Source: Eretmocerus hayati (taxonomy: Eukaryota; Arthropoda; Insecta; Hymenoptera; Aphelinidae). From it: 64,000 nt of DNA. A program made the translations under genes and the position numbers. Within the stretch, counting starts at the first letter, position 1. Each line of letters begins with the position of its first letter. The DNA is taken from NCBI GenBank assembly GCA_029851415.1, contig CM056743.1:75658186-75722185 (forward strand), in the 5' to 3' direction. The notes below the pieces were generated by a model. It did not search any database. It was given only the letters and a program-made list of their open reading frames with translations, and was not told where the DNA came from. Below are positions 21,725-31,348 of the stretch, in pieces.

Positions 21725-22690
21725 TCAATATAAAATTTTGAAAGAGTGTCCTCTTATAGATGCTTCAAGCCTATTGAATCTCAGGTCTGGCTTCTTTGTA
21801 GTATGAAAGTGTTTAAGGGACTCGTGATCTGTGACGACTGCAAATTTTTTCCCGTATATCCAAGGTCGATATTCTTGTACCCCGTGGTATATAGCGAGCA
21901 ATTCACGATCATAAGTTACGTATTTTGTTTCTGAGGGTTTCAACGTTCTCGATGCGTAGGCACAAACGTGCTCTTCTCCTAATTTACCTTGGCTGAGGAT
22001 TGCAGATATCGCCCAAGCGGAACTATCAGTAATGATCAGGTATGGGAGGTCATGCACAGGGGGACGTAATAAGGGGTATTTGCAAAGAGCTTCCTTTAAT
22101 TCTTCAAATGCTTTCTGCTGTTCCGGCCCCCAATAAAATTTTCCGTTCCCCCTCAAAAGAAAATTTAGCGGATATGCTATGTTTGCGGAGCCTTTAATGA
22201 ATCTGCGGTAATACGAAGCGAGTCCTAAAAATTGTCTGATTTTCTTGACGGTTGTGGGTACAGAATAATTGCGAACAGCTTCGATTTTCTTGGGATCGGG
22301 GCGAATTTTACCGTTGCCCGCTATGTGACCTAGAAAGCTTGCCTCTTTTTGGAGAAACTGACATTTGCTTGGCCCTATAGTAAGGTTCGCGTCGCTTAAT
22401 CTTTTCAAAAGTCTTCTAAATTTGGCGCCATGTGTTTCAAGACAATCTGCAAAGAGGATTATGTCGTCAAGGTAGCTGTAGAGTTCAGTTCCAATCAATA
22501 CGGCGAGTGTGAGATCAATTAGTTTCTGGAAAGTACTTGGACTATTAGATAAGCCCATGGTGAGGCGCTTATAGCAGTATAATCCACCGTAAGGCCCTGC
22601 AAATGCAGTGAGATGTGCATCGTCTTCATGCATCCTTATTTGATGAAACCCTTGCTTGAGGTCGATTGCAGTAATATATTTGGTATTTGC
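21725..22690 (-). pseudogene. Gypsy reverse transcriptase palm and RNase H
   Basis: The frame reads ITAIDLKQGFHQIRM, GLSNSPSTFQKLID and the catalytic YLDDIILFAD (YLDD at 22463-22474). It then reads the thumb FLGHIAGNGKIRPDPKK and RQFLGLASYYRRFI, and an RNase H domain with ITDSSAWAISAIL, YDRELLAIYHGV and TDHESLKHF, ending at 21725. Domain order and spacing are normal for Ty3/gypsy. The upstream fingers domain is cut off by the inverted insertion at 22695-23222. Confidence 0.9.
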
Positions 22691-22694
22691 CACT

Positions 22695-23222
22695 GGAGCA
22701 TGGAATGAATCAAAACAATACTGAAACCCCGAAGTCGGATTCCAATATGAGTCGCACATGGCTAGAGATGCTCGATAACGATGTCGATATGAAAGAGATA
22801 TCATCTGAATCCCGTAGGTACAATAAATCCGAACTTGGAAAACCTAGGGACCAAACGCCCATTCCTATGACAGCGCCAGAAAATTCAAAAATGTTGGATA
22901 TGAAAGAAATTTCATCTCTCAATTTGTCGGAAAATTGTAGAGATCAAGCTTCAAACTCAAGTTCAATCGTACGATTTTGCAATTACGAAGAACATAAAGA
23001 ATGCGCGGAACCAGAGAAAATCCACAAACGATACGCAAATATCTCAGGTGATGGAAATTGCTTGTTCCATTCTCTCATCAAAATATTTGGTTGGAAAATC
23101 ACACCTGGACAATTACGAGAAGTTTTCTCGTACAGTGAATTTTTACCAGATTGCGCAGATCCCTTAGAAGCACTAGAAATTCTCAGTTCTGAAAATAAGT
23201 ATGGTGACGCAGACACACTCTC
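22695..23222 (+). repeat. Inverted copy of OTU-ORF segment inside RT
   Basis: 528 bp nearly identical to 20047-20574 but in opposite orientation. It carries a second GDGNC-containing stretch on the plus strand with only two obvious amino-acid differences from the original. It sits exactly between the RT sequence ending PLPNPTGVIE and the one resuming VANTKYITAID, with little RT sequence lost. Confidence 0.9.
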
Positions 23223-23937
23223 TATTACTCCTGTGGGGTTAGGTAAAGGGTAGTTATCGCCCACTGTAATCTCATCCAATTGTCTGAAATCTGTAACTAT
23301 TCGCCACCTTTATTCACCGTTGGGGCCTGGTTTCTTTGGAACTATCCACATGGGACTTGGATACGGTGATTTCGCGGTTTCAATAATGTCTGCCTCAAGT
23401 AATCCGTCAATTTGCTTTTGCATCTCCTTTTTCGATCTCAGGTGGGTGCCTATAGCGTTTCACTTTTATGGGTGTATTGGTTTTTGTGACTATTCTATGC
23501 GTAATCGCGTGTGTAGCCTTCAACTTTTCCTCTGGTAATCCAAAAACGTAAGGATTCTCTTTTATGAGATCCTTCGTATGTTGTATCTCTTCTTCATTCA
23601 GACCTTCCAATCTTTTAGGATCTATCCTGTCAAAAACTTTCGCGGCGCGATCTTTCACTTCTTCCGTCGCGAATTTTAATATCTTGACCTCCTGTTTTGT
23701 ATTTAATTCGTTTTCTGAGTCCTCTTCATCAAAAATATCCTTTTTCATTTCTACTGTTTCACATAATTCAAGGGACACTTCCGGGGGTTCTATTTCAATT
23801 CCCGTATCATTGATATTTATACAAATCGCGTAGGCTTTGCCGTTGTCATTCGTCGCGACAAAATTTCCGCACAGGATTCCTTGTCCTAGGTCGTGAAGTC
23901 CTACGAATCCTTCTTTTACATCATTTTTCACTTTCAC
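23223..23937 (-). pseudogene. Gypsy pol, protease-RT linker and RT fingers
   Basis: The frame 23407-23937 reads as the acidic linker and IDRIDPKRLEGLNEEE-like sequence to VKRYRHPPEIEK. A one-base shift near 23438 moves into the frame reading IDGLLEADIIETAKSPYPSP, then MWIVPKKPG and WRIVTDFRQLDEIT. A stop lies at 23310-23312. This is the N-terminal half of the RT of the same element. Confidence 0.85.
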
Positions 23938-24330
23938 TTAGATAACTTGTCTTGTGCGCGGGGGTATCTTGAATTTGACCTTTTCCACGAAAGGTATTTG
24001 CAACTCCGCAAATCTAAGACACCTCGCTTCGGCTTCAATTATTTCCCCATGTTTTTCGAATTCCCTCCATCCAATGAGTCCCACCGTATTAATCACGAAA
24101 TTATCTGGCACAATATGAACATCACAATCTAGCCCATCCAAATTCATCTTCATTTTCCCCAAAGTAAAACATTCCCCAGCGGTAACGCCGCTGATTGATA
24201 CAATATAGTCCCTATCAATCCTTATATCTTCTTTGACGCATTTTGCTTTCAGCAATGTTATATCCGCCCCCGTGTCGGCGTAAAAATGGCACATATTATT
24301 CTTAAATTTGTCACTGTGCAACTCAACCAC
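23938..24330 (-). CDS. Retropepsin-like aspartic protease of gypsy element
   Basis: 130-residue frame with the active-site motif FYADTGADITLLKA (near 24261-24285), a flap-like ISGVTAGECFTLG and the C-terminal VGLIGWREF. This matches single-domain retropepsins that process Gag-Pol. It precedes RT on the same strand and ends at the junction with the pol linker. Confidence 0.75.
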   Translation of the reverse strand: MVELHSDKFKNNMCHFYADTGADITLLKAKCVKEDIRIDRDYIVSISGVTAGECFTLGKMKMNLDGLDCDVHIVPDNFVINTVGLIGWREFEKHGEIIEAEARCLRFAELQIPFVEKVKFKIPPRTRQVI

Positions 24331-24900
24331 CGGATGTTTTTGTTGGCTCGCATCGAGTAGGCGAATCGAGACATGCCGCTGTGGTTTCTTCGGTTTATTC
24401 CATTGCTCGTGCTCAACCCCGCGGCTTGATTCCGAGCATCTTTGAAGTTTAAAGGATTTCCCTGATTACTCGACGAATTCTTATTGGGACCTACACTTCT
24501 TGTATTCTGATCCGATCCCTCGTTTCGTTCAAAATAATTACCGCCATTATTATCATTCTGTCCCTGGTCATTTCTACTACGATTATCATTATTGTTTTGC
24601 CAATCGTTCTGATAACGTCGCCCATTATTGTCTCGATTATAATAAGAATTGCTATAAGAATTCAATCCCTGGCCGCGATAGTTATCGCGATCATTATTTG
24701 ATGAATAATTTCGATTGCGATTCATGCCATTATTTGAATATCCTCCTCTATCGTTTCTATTCATAAAATTTTCGCGGATTCTATATCCGTAGTTATTTTG
24801 CGGACGATTTAGATATGTATCATCACGATTCCTACCATAAGCGTTTCGGTCGCGATTAATGTCATTTCTGAGATAATTTGGGTTCCCTGAGTTATTGCCT
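24331..24900 (-). pseudogene. Asn/Arg/Tyr-rich gag C-terminal region
   Basis: ORF 24258-24764 is dominated by N, R, Y, G and D (for example RNYSSNNDRDNYRGQG), a nucleic-acid-binding style composition. It overlaps the protease in another frame. No CCHC knuckle is visible. Upstream gag capsid sequence is not present before the LINE fragment at 24987. Confidence 0.55.
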
Positions 24901-24986
24901 CATCGGTCCTCCATTGTTACGCTCGTTATTGCGCCGAGGCGGGCCATATCTTGAATTCACGCGTCTCATTCCGTCACGCCCACTCT

Positions 24987-25262
24987 CTCGGAAGCATTTA
25001 ACACTCTCCCTCATATTGAGCTCCTGAAAAAGCTACGTAACCTCGGATGTACAGATCGTGTCATACGCTGGTTTGCGAGCTACTTGTCGCACACAAGCTG
25101 TCCGATGTGAAAACGGGACTCACGAAACATGTCTCGACGTCAACGCAGGCGTACCTCAAGGTAGTGTTCTTGGCCCACTTCTGTTCCTCATCTTCATTAA
25201 CGACCTCTCTCGTGTACTGCATCACTCATCCCACAAAATCTTTGCTGATGACACGGGTATAT
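24987..25262 (+). pseudogene. LINE reverse transcriptase fragment
   Basis: Plus-strand remnant reading [28 protein letters not shown], then (after a frame change near 25110) [20 protein letters not shown] and FADDTGIY. About 90 codons of the RT palm only. Both ends are abrupt. Confidence 0.85.
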
Positions 25263-25410
25263 ATAAACAAAGTTCCGGGTATGTATACCATGACACGGGT
25301 GTATATACCAAAGTTTCGAACGAAATATCGCGCGCGAAGCGCGCATCATAGGTCTAGTGGGCATCAGAGACCTACCCGGAGGGTCTCTAGTGGGCATGCC
25401 ACGGGTGTTT
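25263..25410. other. Non-coding junction with short repeats
   Basis: Repeated GACACGGGTRTATATA-type words (near 25251 and 25290) and two TAGTGGGCAT words (25357, 25389) lie between the LINE fragment and the LTR. Confidence 0.4.
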
Positions 25411-25699
25411 TGTGGGGATCTGCCCTACAAGCGACTCCGCGGCTGCGCCCAGAGAGAGCGTGCGTGTGAGGTATGTGAGTGGTGTGTGTGACTACGAGAT
25501 CCGCTAGCCCTAGGTAGCGCGCCTCGAGTCAGTTCAAGTATAGCCCTGCTTACGAAATACATGCGGGCTTGTACCTAACCTTATCAATAAACCATCAATA
25601 TCTCATATATCGAGTGTGGTCATCACCTTCATTATCTGGTCCGCCTCACTTGTGGTTAAGCCCACTATTACTATATATTGTGTTGGTACATACCCAACA
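25411..25699 (+). repeat. 5' LTR
   Basis: Begins TGTGGGGATCTGCCC and ends CCCAACA. Matches 32793-33335 once the MITE in the latter is discounted. Contains AATAAA near 25586, a likely polyadenylation signal. It supplies the empty-site sequence (AAGTATAGCCC) for the MITE in the other LTR. Confidence 0.88.
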
Positions 25700-26353
25700 G
25701 TAGCTTAATTCGCTGACCCCGTCGATTGATTATTCGGTGGCCAGCACGGTGACGACGTGCAGGAGTCAAGTGGAAGCAGCGGAGCACAGTGTTGGCTTTT
25801 GGCTCGCATCGTCGCGTGGACCACGCCACCGCTGCTGTAGCAGCGCTTAGCCCGCATCACCGACCCAGGTACATCCCGTACACCTCGACATCTTCTTCGG
25901 GGGCTGTCGCGACATGGCCACGGAGCAGCATCAGCCCACCAGCAAGACAAGTCAGGAGAGTTTGTTTAGATACCACACGAGCAGACCGCAGCAGTCGTTT
26001 AGCTCTATCTGAGTGCAGAAGTATTGCTCAAGGACACCGCACGGATTTTTGCCAGCGCGCACGTGTCGTGTATATAGCACAACAGCTCAGCACACCGCGT
26101 CTCGCGCGGCACAGCAGCCAAGACGCCTCAGCGCCGCACTTCATGCGGCACAGCAGCACGTTTCAGCGTACAACGGCACGAAACGTTCCAGAGCCGTGCC
26201 ACCAGTGGCACAAAGCGTTCCAGCGTTCCAGCCTCAAGTAAACCTTTGTAATTTTCTTTGAATATTTACGGATCTCGAGTTGAATCGTATGCCTGTATGC
26301 TTGGATGACGTATGTACGCATGTCACTTTATAAGTGAGATCTTAAACGTTCAT
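25700..26353 (+). other. Leader region of gypsy element
   Basis: No recognisable gag before 26354. Contains several GGCACAGCAGC-like short repeats around 26100-26220. A clear primer-binding site beginning TGG immediately after the LTR was not identified. Confidence 0.45.
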
Positions 26354-28253
26354 GTCCGACGACGACACACCTGACTCGCGAGAATTGCTGCGCGAGGGAA
26401 TGCCTATTCTGCGCCGATTCTCTCCGCAAATAATATGTCAATCCGGAGGATCTTCCATTCGATTCAACAAGCATGACGCCCAGTGAGAATCGTGAAGAAT
26501 TAGATAATACAAAAACCAGTCCCACGGGTGGGCAACCACCCAGTCAAGTTCCCGAAAACCTTGAGGCCGAGGTAATTTCCGCGGTTTCGGAGTCAGTAAA
26601 AACAGAGTTACTGGGCGCAATGGCGCAACTGATGAGAGAACAGTTCGCTGAGTTTCTCAAGAAAAACAGTTCTCCCCCGGGTACTCCGGACGGCAATCAG
26701 GCTTAGGTTGCGGGTTCACACGCCACTTTAAAGGATGGCATGCAGAGTAATCTCGCTTGAGGATTAAATCCTGCAGCGCCCACATTTGCTCCCGTCATAA
26801 ATCCCTTTGCACCAAACCCCACTAACGTATATGCTAAGAATCAATTCCCAGGGGTGGAAATTTCGCAATATGATGAATCCTTGAATAGGCGGAATCGAAA
26901 TATGGCCAAATTCAGCGCATTGGAATGGACCCCTCTTCGGACCCAGAACACCGAAGCGTGGTTTAATTCACTCGAAGTCCTTTTGAAAACCTCCGAAATT
27001 AACGCTGATAAGGAAAAGTATCTAACCCTAATGCGTGTAGCTGGAGATGGAGCAATCAAGGAAATCAGCATTCAATTGAATGCTTTGCCGGAGAAAGATA
27101 AATACCCCTATGTGAGAAAAACTTTGATTGAGAAGTTTTTAGAACCTCAAGGAAAAGAGTTAGATAAACTTTTCGGACATATGTCCCTGGCAACAAAAAG
27201 CCATCAGATTTCCTCAATGAGATGTACGATGATGGTAAAGATCACTTAACCAAAGAAACGATTCGCATAGTATGGTGCAGGCGGCTGCCCATGCGATTAG
27301 CCATTGACGACTTAAGGAGGCACCAGCGTTGGGTAACGTATCATGAGCCGTTAGGGCCCCGCACCTACCAGCACAAGCGTCAGGCTACGAGACGCGCTCG
27401 CTCACCGACACACTCACACAACCCAAGCTCGCGCTCGCGCAAGCGTGCCAGCAGTCGAGCAGCCTCTGCACGCCTGTTTTTCGACAGATTTGATCCTTTC
27501 GAATGTTTTCCGGCCTTTTACACATCGGCAACATGCATGTTTCTCAATGACATTCCATTCGTCTATAAATGATGCATGCTTGGACAGTTGCTCGTTGCGG
27601 TAACACTGTTAAATTTTGAGATATGTCTCATTCCGTGGTCATCACCCATAAGACGCCGTGTTAAATTCCAATACTTTGAGAATTTTTTTCTCGAAAATAA
27701 GGTCGGCAACCCGCATATTTAGAAACTGCAATAGATTTCTTGCATCACGGAGTATGTGTCATAATTTTTTCCAAATCGAAATGACTTAAAAAGTTTGGGC
27801 GCTGGTGCCTCCTTAATCAAAACTCAACCAGATAGGGCCACCGAAAAGTCCGACAAAATTTACGATATAAAAAAAAAACCGTCTGATTCCACAACGTATT
27901 CCAGCAGCGCTGACGCCACTGTTTCAGCTGTCTCGCAGAAAACTCTCAATGTAGATTTGCTCTCAACTTTAGTAGTGCAGATGAAGCAAATAGCCGAGAC
28001 ATTTGAAAAGTCAATGAAGTCAAATGCAGAGAGAGACAAATCTTGGAAACGGTCTCAATCCCAAATCCGAGTCTACATCGGTCCTCCAAAAGACGAAAAA
28101 GCTGCTAAGCCGGACAAAAAGGAGAGAAAATCGAGAAAAACGCACAATGAAGACGGCGTTTGCTACTATCACGCGGAACATGGACAAGCAGCTCATTACT
28201 ACTATACTCCATGTGCGTATAAACCTCTTGCCCCTAACTCCCAGGGAAACTAA
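26354..28253 (+). pseudogene. gag (capsid and zinc-binding region), interrupted
   Basis: Starts in the region of ATG 26354 or 26473, with stops near 26485, 26706 and 26760. The capsid-like part at 26854-27250 reads WFNSLEVLLKTSEI, VRKTLIEKFLEPQ and LDKLFGHMSLATK. A frameshift near 27205 moves into PSDFLNEMYDDGKDHLT. After the TTAA insertion, the C-terminal part (27817-28253) contains ADKI-like KSDKIYDIK and a zinc-binding CYYHAEHGQAAH...PCAY, where one expected Cys is Tyr. Gag forms the particle that packages element RNA. The MITE insertion alone would abolish full-length gag. Confidence 0.8.
27316..27812. mobile_element. TTAA-flanked non-autonomous element in gag (piggyBac type)
   Basis: Inverted ends GGAGGCACCAGCG (27316-27328 and 27800-27812) are flanked by TTAA on both sides (27312-27315, 27813-27816). 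TTAA duplication is the hallmark of piggyBac transposition. 497 bp, no transposase. Precise placement inside gag shows it arrived after the gypsy copy. Confidence 0.9.
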
Positions 28254-28309
28254 AAGCACCTTCCGTCGCGGAGACTGCCGGAACTGGTCCAAACTCAAAC
28301 CGTCTCCAT

Positions 28310-28660
28310 ATGAGAGATAGAATTTCCGGGAAAATTATCCTCATCGACACTGGTGCAGAAGTTTCCCTGATTCCCAAACCCAAGGACTGTCCGCTCAAGC
28401 CTACAGCTAAGCCATTATATGCTGCTAATGGTACCGAAATTGAGACGTATGGTATTGCTCACAGAGTTCTTGATTTCGGATTAGGTCGCAACTTGCCAAG
28501 GAATTTTTACATTGCAGACGTCCCTTACCCTATTTTTGGCGCGGATGCCCTTGAGTTTTTTTCACTTATTACCCGATATAAGACGTCGAGCCTCGACAGA
28601 TGCGAAATCACGGAGATCTGCTTACGGAATAACCGACTTTACTTACAGCCTTGGCATTAG
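28310..28660 (+). CDS. Gypsy aspartic protease
   Basis: Frame with LIDTGAEVSLIP (active site) and ADVPYPIFGADALEFF near the C-terminus, typical of retropepsin in Ty3/gypsy Pol. It lies directly after gag in another frame, overlaps the RT ORF and is followed by it. Confidence 0.85.
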   Translation: MRDRISGKIILIDTGAEVSLIPKPKDCPLKPTAKPLYAANGTEIETYGIAHRVLDFGLGRNLPRNFYIADVPYPIFGADALEFFSLITRYKTSSLDRCEITEICLRNNRLYLQPWH

Positions 28661-29597
28661 CACAGTGGATCCCAACCATAAATATGCACATATCTCGTCG
28701 TGCCATCCTAAAGTTGTCGGTATTGAACAGACCAATCCCTCTGAAGTCAAGCACGACGTTAAACACCGTATTCGTACTACAGGGAACCCGGTCGCTGCGA
28801 GAGCCCGTCGCGTGACTCCAGAAGAATACAAAGCTTTAAAAGCAAAATTTGATGCTGATTCAGTTGCTGTTACATGTCGCCCTTCAGATAGCCCTGGGGC
28901 TAGTGCGATCCATATGACGCAGGAAAAAGATGGCTCTTGGAGAATTTGTGGAGATTTCCACCCCCTAAACTCTCAGACAGTACCTGACAAATATCCTTTC
29001 CCTAATCTTCGCGACTACCAATATATGATTCCTGGAAAGAAAATTTTCACATCTTTAGATTTACGGAAAGCCTTTCAGCAGGTACCCATTGCACCTGAAA
29101 ATATCCCAAATTCTGCGGTAATAACACCCTTTGGACTTTTTGAGTATCTATTCATGCCGTTTGGTTTACGTAACGCGAGCAGTGCATTCCAACGCTTAGC
29201 TCAGAAAGTCCTAGGTGACCTTGACTTTGTTTTCGTGTACATTGATGACATTTTGATTGCATCTTCTTCCGGAGAGGAGCATCAACGGCATCTGGAAATC
29301 GTATTACAAAGATTAGAGGGTCGCAACCTTTCCCTGAACATCAAAAAGGGCGTGTTTGGCGTTTCGGAGTTAGTTTTTTTGAGCCATACCGTGAATGGCG
29401 AAGGTCTTCAAACCAACCCCAAGAAGGTAGAAGCTATCCAAAACTTCCCAAAACCAAACAACCTAGAAAAACTTGGCAGATTTTCAGGAATGGTGGATTT
29501 CTATCGCGATTGTATTCCTCATGCAGCGGAAACGCAAATGCCACTTCATGCTTTGTTGATTGATGCTTGTAAGAAAGATAAACGGCCTGTCCCATGA
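28512..29597 (+). CDS. Gypsy reverse transcriptase
   Basis: 361 residues. Motifs in order: VKHRIRTTGNPVAARARR, WRICGDFHPLNSQTVPDKYP, FTSLDLRKAFQQVPI, TPFGLFEYLFMPFGLRNASS, catalytic YIDDILIAS (YIDD at 29238-29249), LSLNIKKGVFG and thumb FSGMVDFYRDCIPHAA. One deviation: LVFLSHTVNGEG where LGH or VGH is usual. The polymerase core is intact; a stop at 29595 cuts it from RNase H. Confidence 0.93.
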   Translation: MQTSLTLFLARMPLSFFHLLPDIRRRASTDAKSRRSAYGITDFTYSLGISTVDPNHKYAHISSCHPKVVGIEQTNPSEVKHDVKHRIRTTGNPVAARARRVTPEEYKALKAKFDADSVAVTCRPSDSPGASAIHMTQEKDGSWRICGDFHPLNSQTVPDKYPFPNLRDYQYMIPGKKIFTSLDLRKAFQQVPIAPENIPNSAVITPFGLFEYLFMPFGLRNASSAFQRLAQKVLGDLDFVFVYIDDILIASSSGEEHQRHLEIVLQRLEGRNLSLNIKKGVFGVSELVFLSHTVNGEGLQTNPKKVEAIQNFPKPNNLEKLGRFSGMVDFYRDCIPHAAETQMPLHALLIDACKKDKRPVP

Positions 29598-29750
29598 ACT
29601 TTAGAATCTGGAGATGCATTCGAACAATGCAAATCTGACGTTATAAACGCAGCAATGCTCACTGACCCAGATGACTCTGCTGAGATGCGCATTTTTACCG
29701 ATGCCTCTGGCCGATCCATGGGAGCCTCGCTTGAACAGCTTGTAACTGAG
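29598..29750 (+). pseudogene. RNase H, N-terminal piece
   Basis: Reads AFEQCKSDVINAAMLTDP, then MRIFTDASGRSMGASLEQL, including the first catalytic Asp. Interrupted by the insert that follows; resumes near 30483. Confidence 0.85.
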
Positions 29751-30482
29751 GGATTTACTAGGATCAGGAGAGTTAGGGTTAAGGTCCGGTTTAAGACTTT
29801 GAAGACAGCGTTTCATTAATAGATATAGATATATTGAAATTATATTTACAAATAGTCATGTATGATAAATAGTCAAAGAAGGAATCTGATATCCATTACG
29901 GACGGGTGTATCACAAATGCGGTCTAGCCCAATGAACGGTTGATAATGGTTACAATACTACTATGCTTTACTCTGGTGCCACGGAGGAGCTCCCTCCGAG
30001 CTAAAACGCGGGGGTTTGACCGGTGTGTTGGGTTCGACTCCTGGAGCTCCCAGGAAGCCGACGTGTCTGATTTTACTGCCACGGAGGAGCTCCCTCCGGG
30101 CCACAAATGGGTGTGACGGTGTCGCGGTCAACTACGACTCTCAGCGCTCCTGAGCAGTCGTCTACTAGATGGTCTCATCTGTCTTAGAGCTCCTAAGACA
30201 GAGAGGAGTTGCCAGCTGCTAGGATCTAGAACCGTCTCTTGGACCAGAGCTCCTGGTGCCAAGAGAGGCGCGTGAGTCCGCTGTTCGGTGCAGACTGATT
30301 TGTTTGAAGCGGTCGTCGGGTGGATATCAATGGTGGCAGGTGTTTCGCTTGCGAACGGTGTATGAAAGACAGCTATCTGGCGGCGAAAGGTCGAATTGCG
30401 TTGGCTGCTCGATGAATTGCGCGGGTACCGGAGTTTTACTGGTATCATAGCGAAGGGGCCCGTCGCAAGCTAGAAATTGGCG
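29750..30482. mobile_element. Unclassified insert with six AGCTCC-centred hairpins
   Basis: About 730 bp of non-coding DNA splits RNase H. Between 29982 and 30262 lie six short inverted repeats. Three have GGAGCTCC at the apex (29982-29998, 30039-30055, 30082-30098), two have AGAGCTCCT (30179-30201, 30239-30262) and one has GCGCTCC (30140-30154). No ORF, no clear terminal repeat or target duplication. It may be an LTR or MITE of an unknown family. Confidence 0.6.
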
Positions 30483-31348
30483 TCTGAAGACCTGTCGCCT
30501 TCTTTTCTAAAAAATTGTCAGACTCTCAAAGGAAGTACTCAACGTACGATCGCGAGCTAACAGCCATGTTGAATGCTATCAAATACTTCCAAGACTTGTT
30601 AGACGGTCGTGAGTTCAAAATCTACACGGATCAGCGTGCACTTCAATATGGTCTTACTCAATCATCTGAAACGGCACCTCCTCGCCGTCAGAGCTAATTG
30701 GCATGAATTTCTGAATTCACGACAGAAATTGTTTACGTGCCTGGGAAGGATAACGTGGTAGCTGGCGCAGTCTCTAGAATAGAGGCCGTCCATGCAACAC
30801 CTGGTCTACCCTTTGCAGTTCTAAATATTGATCAGATTACTGAGGAGCATGGCAATGATGCAAACCACGGGTTCCTTCCGCATATAGCCGCATTCCGGTT
30901 CCCTACGGCTTTTAGCATGAAAGATCTCTTAGATCGACAGGCAAAAGACACTCAACTTAAAGAGATCTTGCAAGACCCGAACTTCCGTTTGAAACTCGTA
31001 AAATTGACATGGGGTGAAGACCATGTTCCAATTTATTGCGACACCAATGACAGCGTAATACGTCCTCACATTCCTGAATCTCCACGCGCGGAAGGTTTTT
31101 ACTTGTACCATGATCCATCTCATCCTGGCCCAGGGGCATCTCTTAGCTTGATAAAGCAACATTATGTCTGGCCAAAGATGAAAAAGGACTCCAAGCTGTG
31201 GTGTAGACAGTGTTCAGACTGTCAGCAATCAAAGGTTTCTCGTCATAACAAATTTTTACCGCAGCATTTCATTGCTGCTAATGATAGATTCAAACATGTA
31301 CATCTTGATATTGTCGTCTTGCCTCGGCGTGGAGACTATCAGTACTAA
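30483..31348 (+). pseudogene. RNase H C-terminus and integrase zinc domain
   Basis: Reads RPVAFFSKKLS, YSTYDRELTAMLNAIKYF, IYTDQRALQYGL, then a break near 30697 and VYVPGKDNVVAGAVSRIE. From about 31040 comes the HHCC zinc module: YHDPSHPGPGASLSLIKQHY, then CRQCSDCQQSK. The frame ends at a TAA (31346-31348) inside the integrase core, just after the first catalytic Asp segment HVHLDIVVLP. Confidence 0.85.

Larger units (their letters stand above)
19880..24960 (-). mobile_element. Ty3/gypsy-type retroelement with OTU-like ORF, rearranged
   Basis: On the minus strand, in transcription order: Asn/Arg-rich gag-like region, aspartic protease, reverse transcriptase, RNase H, a Ser-rich linker ORF, and an OTU-like ORF. 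No integrase (HHCC or DDE) was found between RNase H and the 3' end. LTRs could not be recognised, so limits are approximate. Pol is broken by a frameshift near 23438, a stop at 23310-23312 and an inverted 528-bp insertion. The element cannot transpose unaided. Confidence 0.8.
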
